From: Verrucomicrobiota bacterium
Lineage (GTDB): Bacteria; Verrucomicrobiota; Verrucomicrobiia; Limisphaerales; JAEYXS01
Direction: 5' to 3'
Assembly (NCBI GenBank): GCA_021156225.1
Contig: JAJNBN010000239.1
Span: forward strand, 1 to 6,037
DNA length: 6,037 bases
Shown here: positions 5,860-6,037 of the stretch, piece after piece
How positions within the stretch are numbered: position 1 is the stretch's first letter
How the letters are laid out: every line of letters starts with the position of its first letter
The notes under the pieces: generated by a model
Told to the model about the DNA's origin: nothing
Database searches by the model: none
The model's input: only the letters and a program-made list of their open reading frames with translations
Position numbers and translations under genes: made by a program

Positions 5860-6037
5860 TCAGCGCTTGGGAAGTCTGTGTGCTGGCAGCGAGCACGCTG
5901 CGGGCGTGCCCGCCCGGCTCACCAGATACAATCCGCCCGCCGGGCATTCCGGCACTTTCCCGTTTTTCAGGAAAGGGGTGATGTCCTCCAAGGATACAAG
6001 TTCCTCTGCTGTTGCTCCTCGCTCTTTCGCCCATGCG
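5860..6037 (-). CDS. C-terminal part of a protein ending in the QIDGA-type tail domain, 5' part outside window
   Basis: The minus-strand frame enters at the right edge and gives 58 residues before TGA at 5860-5862. It reads AWAKERGATAEELVSL, EDITPFLKNGKVPECPAGG, LYLVSRAGTPAACSLPAHRL. This aligns in order with the tails of the neighbouring small membrane protein and the kinase: W-A-x-E; then D-(I/L)-x-(P/F)-(F/Y)-L; then P-x-C-x-x-G-G-x-Y; then C and H near the end. The upstream half, which would carry the QIDGA motif and any membrane helices, is outside the window. An overlapping frame with an ATG at 6034 (stop at 5726) shows no similarity to anything and is rejected. The protein ends with a basic LPKR, slightly longer than the neighbour's tail. 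Gene identity beyond the shared domain is unknown. Confidence 0.75.
   Translation of the reverse strand, partial: AWAKERGATAEELVSLEDITPFLKNGKVPECPAGGLYLVSRAGTPAACSLPAHRLPKR

Noticed and set aside
5726..6034. 102-residue minus-strand frame at the right edge
   Set aside because: The overlapping frame ending at 5860 aligns with two neighbouring proteins, so this one is a shadow.

Overview
The window most likely comes from a member of the Verrucomicrobiota. This is inferred from three things: an ECF sigma factor of the HTLQPTALVHEAWLRL type followed directly by a Hanks-type Ser/Thr kinase, a secreted ChbG/HpnK (YdjC-like) deacetylase, and a recurring cysteine-bearing tail domain with a (K/R)QIDGA..QWA(L/M)E motif that I associate with that phylum. 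No 16S rRNA is present, so the taxonomy is not proven.

Left part (1-756): a minus-strand gene for an exported YdjC-family carbohydrate deacetylase runs off the left edge. It is divergent from a complete one-piece tmRNA gene (ssrA, 400-756), with a 7-bp acceptor stem, a T arm, a terminal CCA, pseudoknots, and a tag reading frame encoding ANQELALAA followed by TAA.

Middle part (757-1660): immediately downstream of the tmRNA 3' end, on the same strand, is a tyrosine-recombinase (integrase) gene. It keeps its N-terminal and core-binding regions but lacks the whole catalytic domain. tmRNA 3' ends are classic integration sites for such enzymes, so this looks like the remnant of an integrative element. 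Its reading frame ends inside the 3' tail of the oppositely oriented kinase gene, which is also shortened. Positions about 1640-1650 therefore look like a rearrangement junction.

Right part (1642-6037): four minus-strand genes, read right to left. They are the 3' end of a gene running off the right edge, a small three-helix membrane protein, an ECF sigma factor with a GTG start, and a large membrane-bound Ser/Thr kinase. The last three are closely spaced (57 and 34 nt) and probably form an operon. The kinase, the small membrane protein and the right-edge partial protein all end in versions of the same tail domain. This suggests a family of membrane signalling or sensing proteins in which the domain has been reused, with the kinase's copy truncated at the junction. 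I infer that the sigma factor and kinase form a regulatory pair; nothing in the window identifies the signal or the target promoters.
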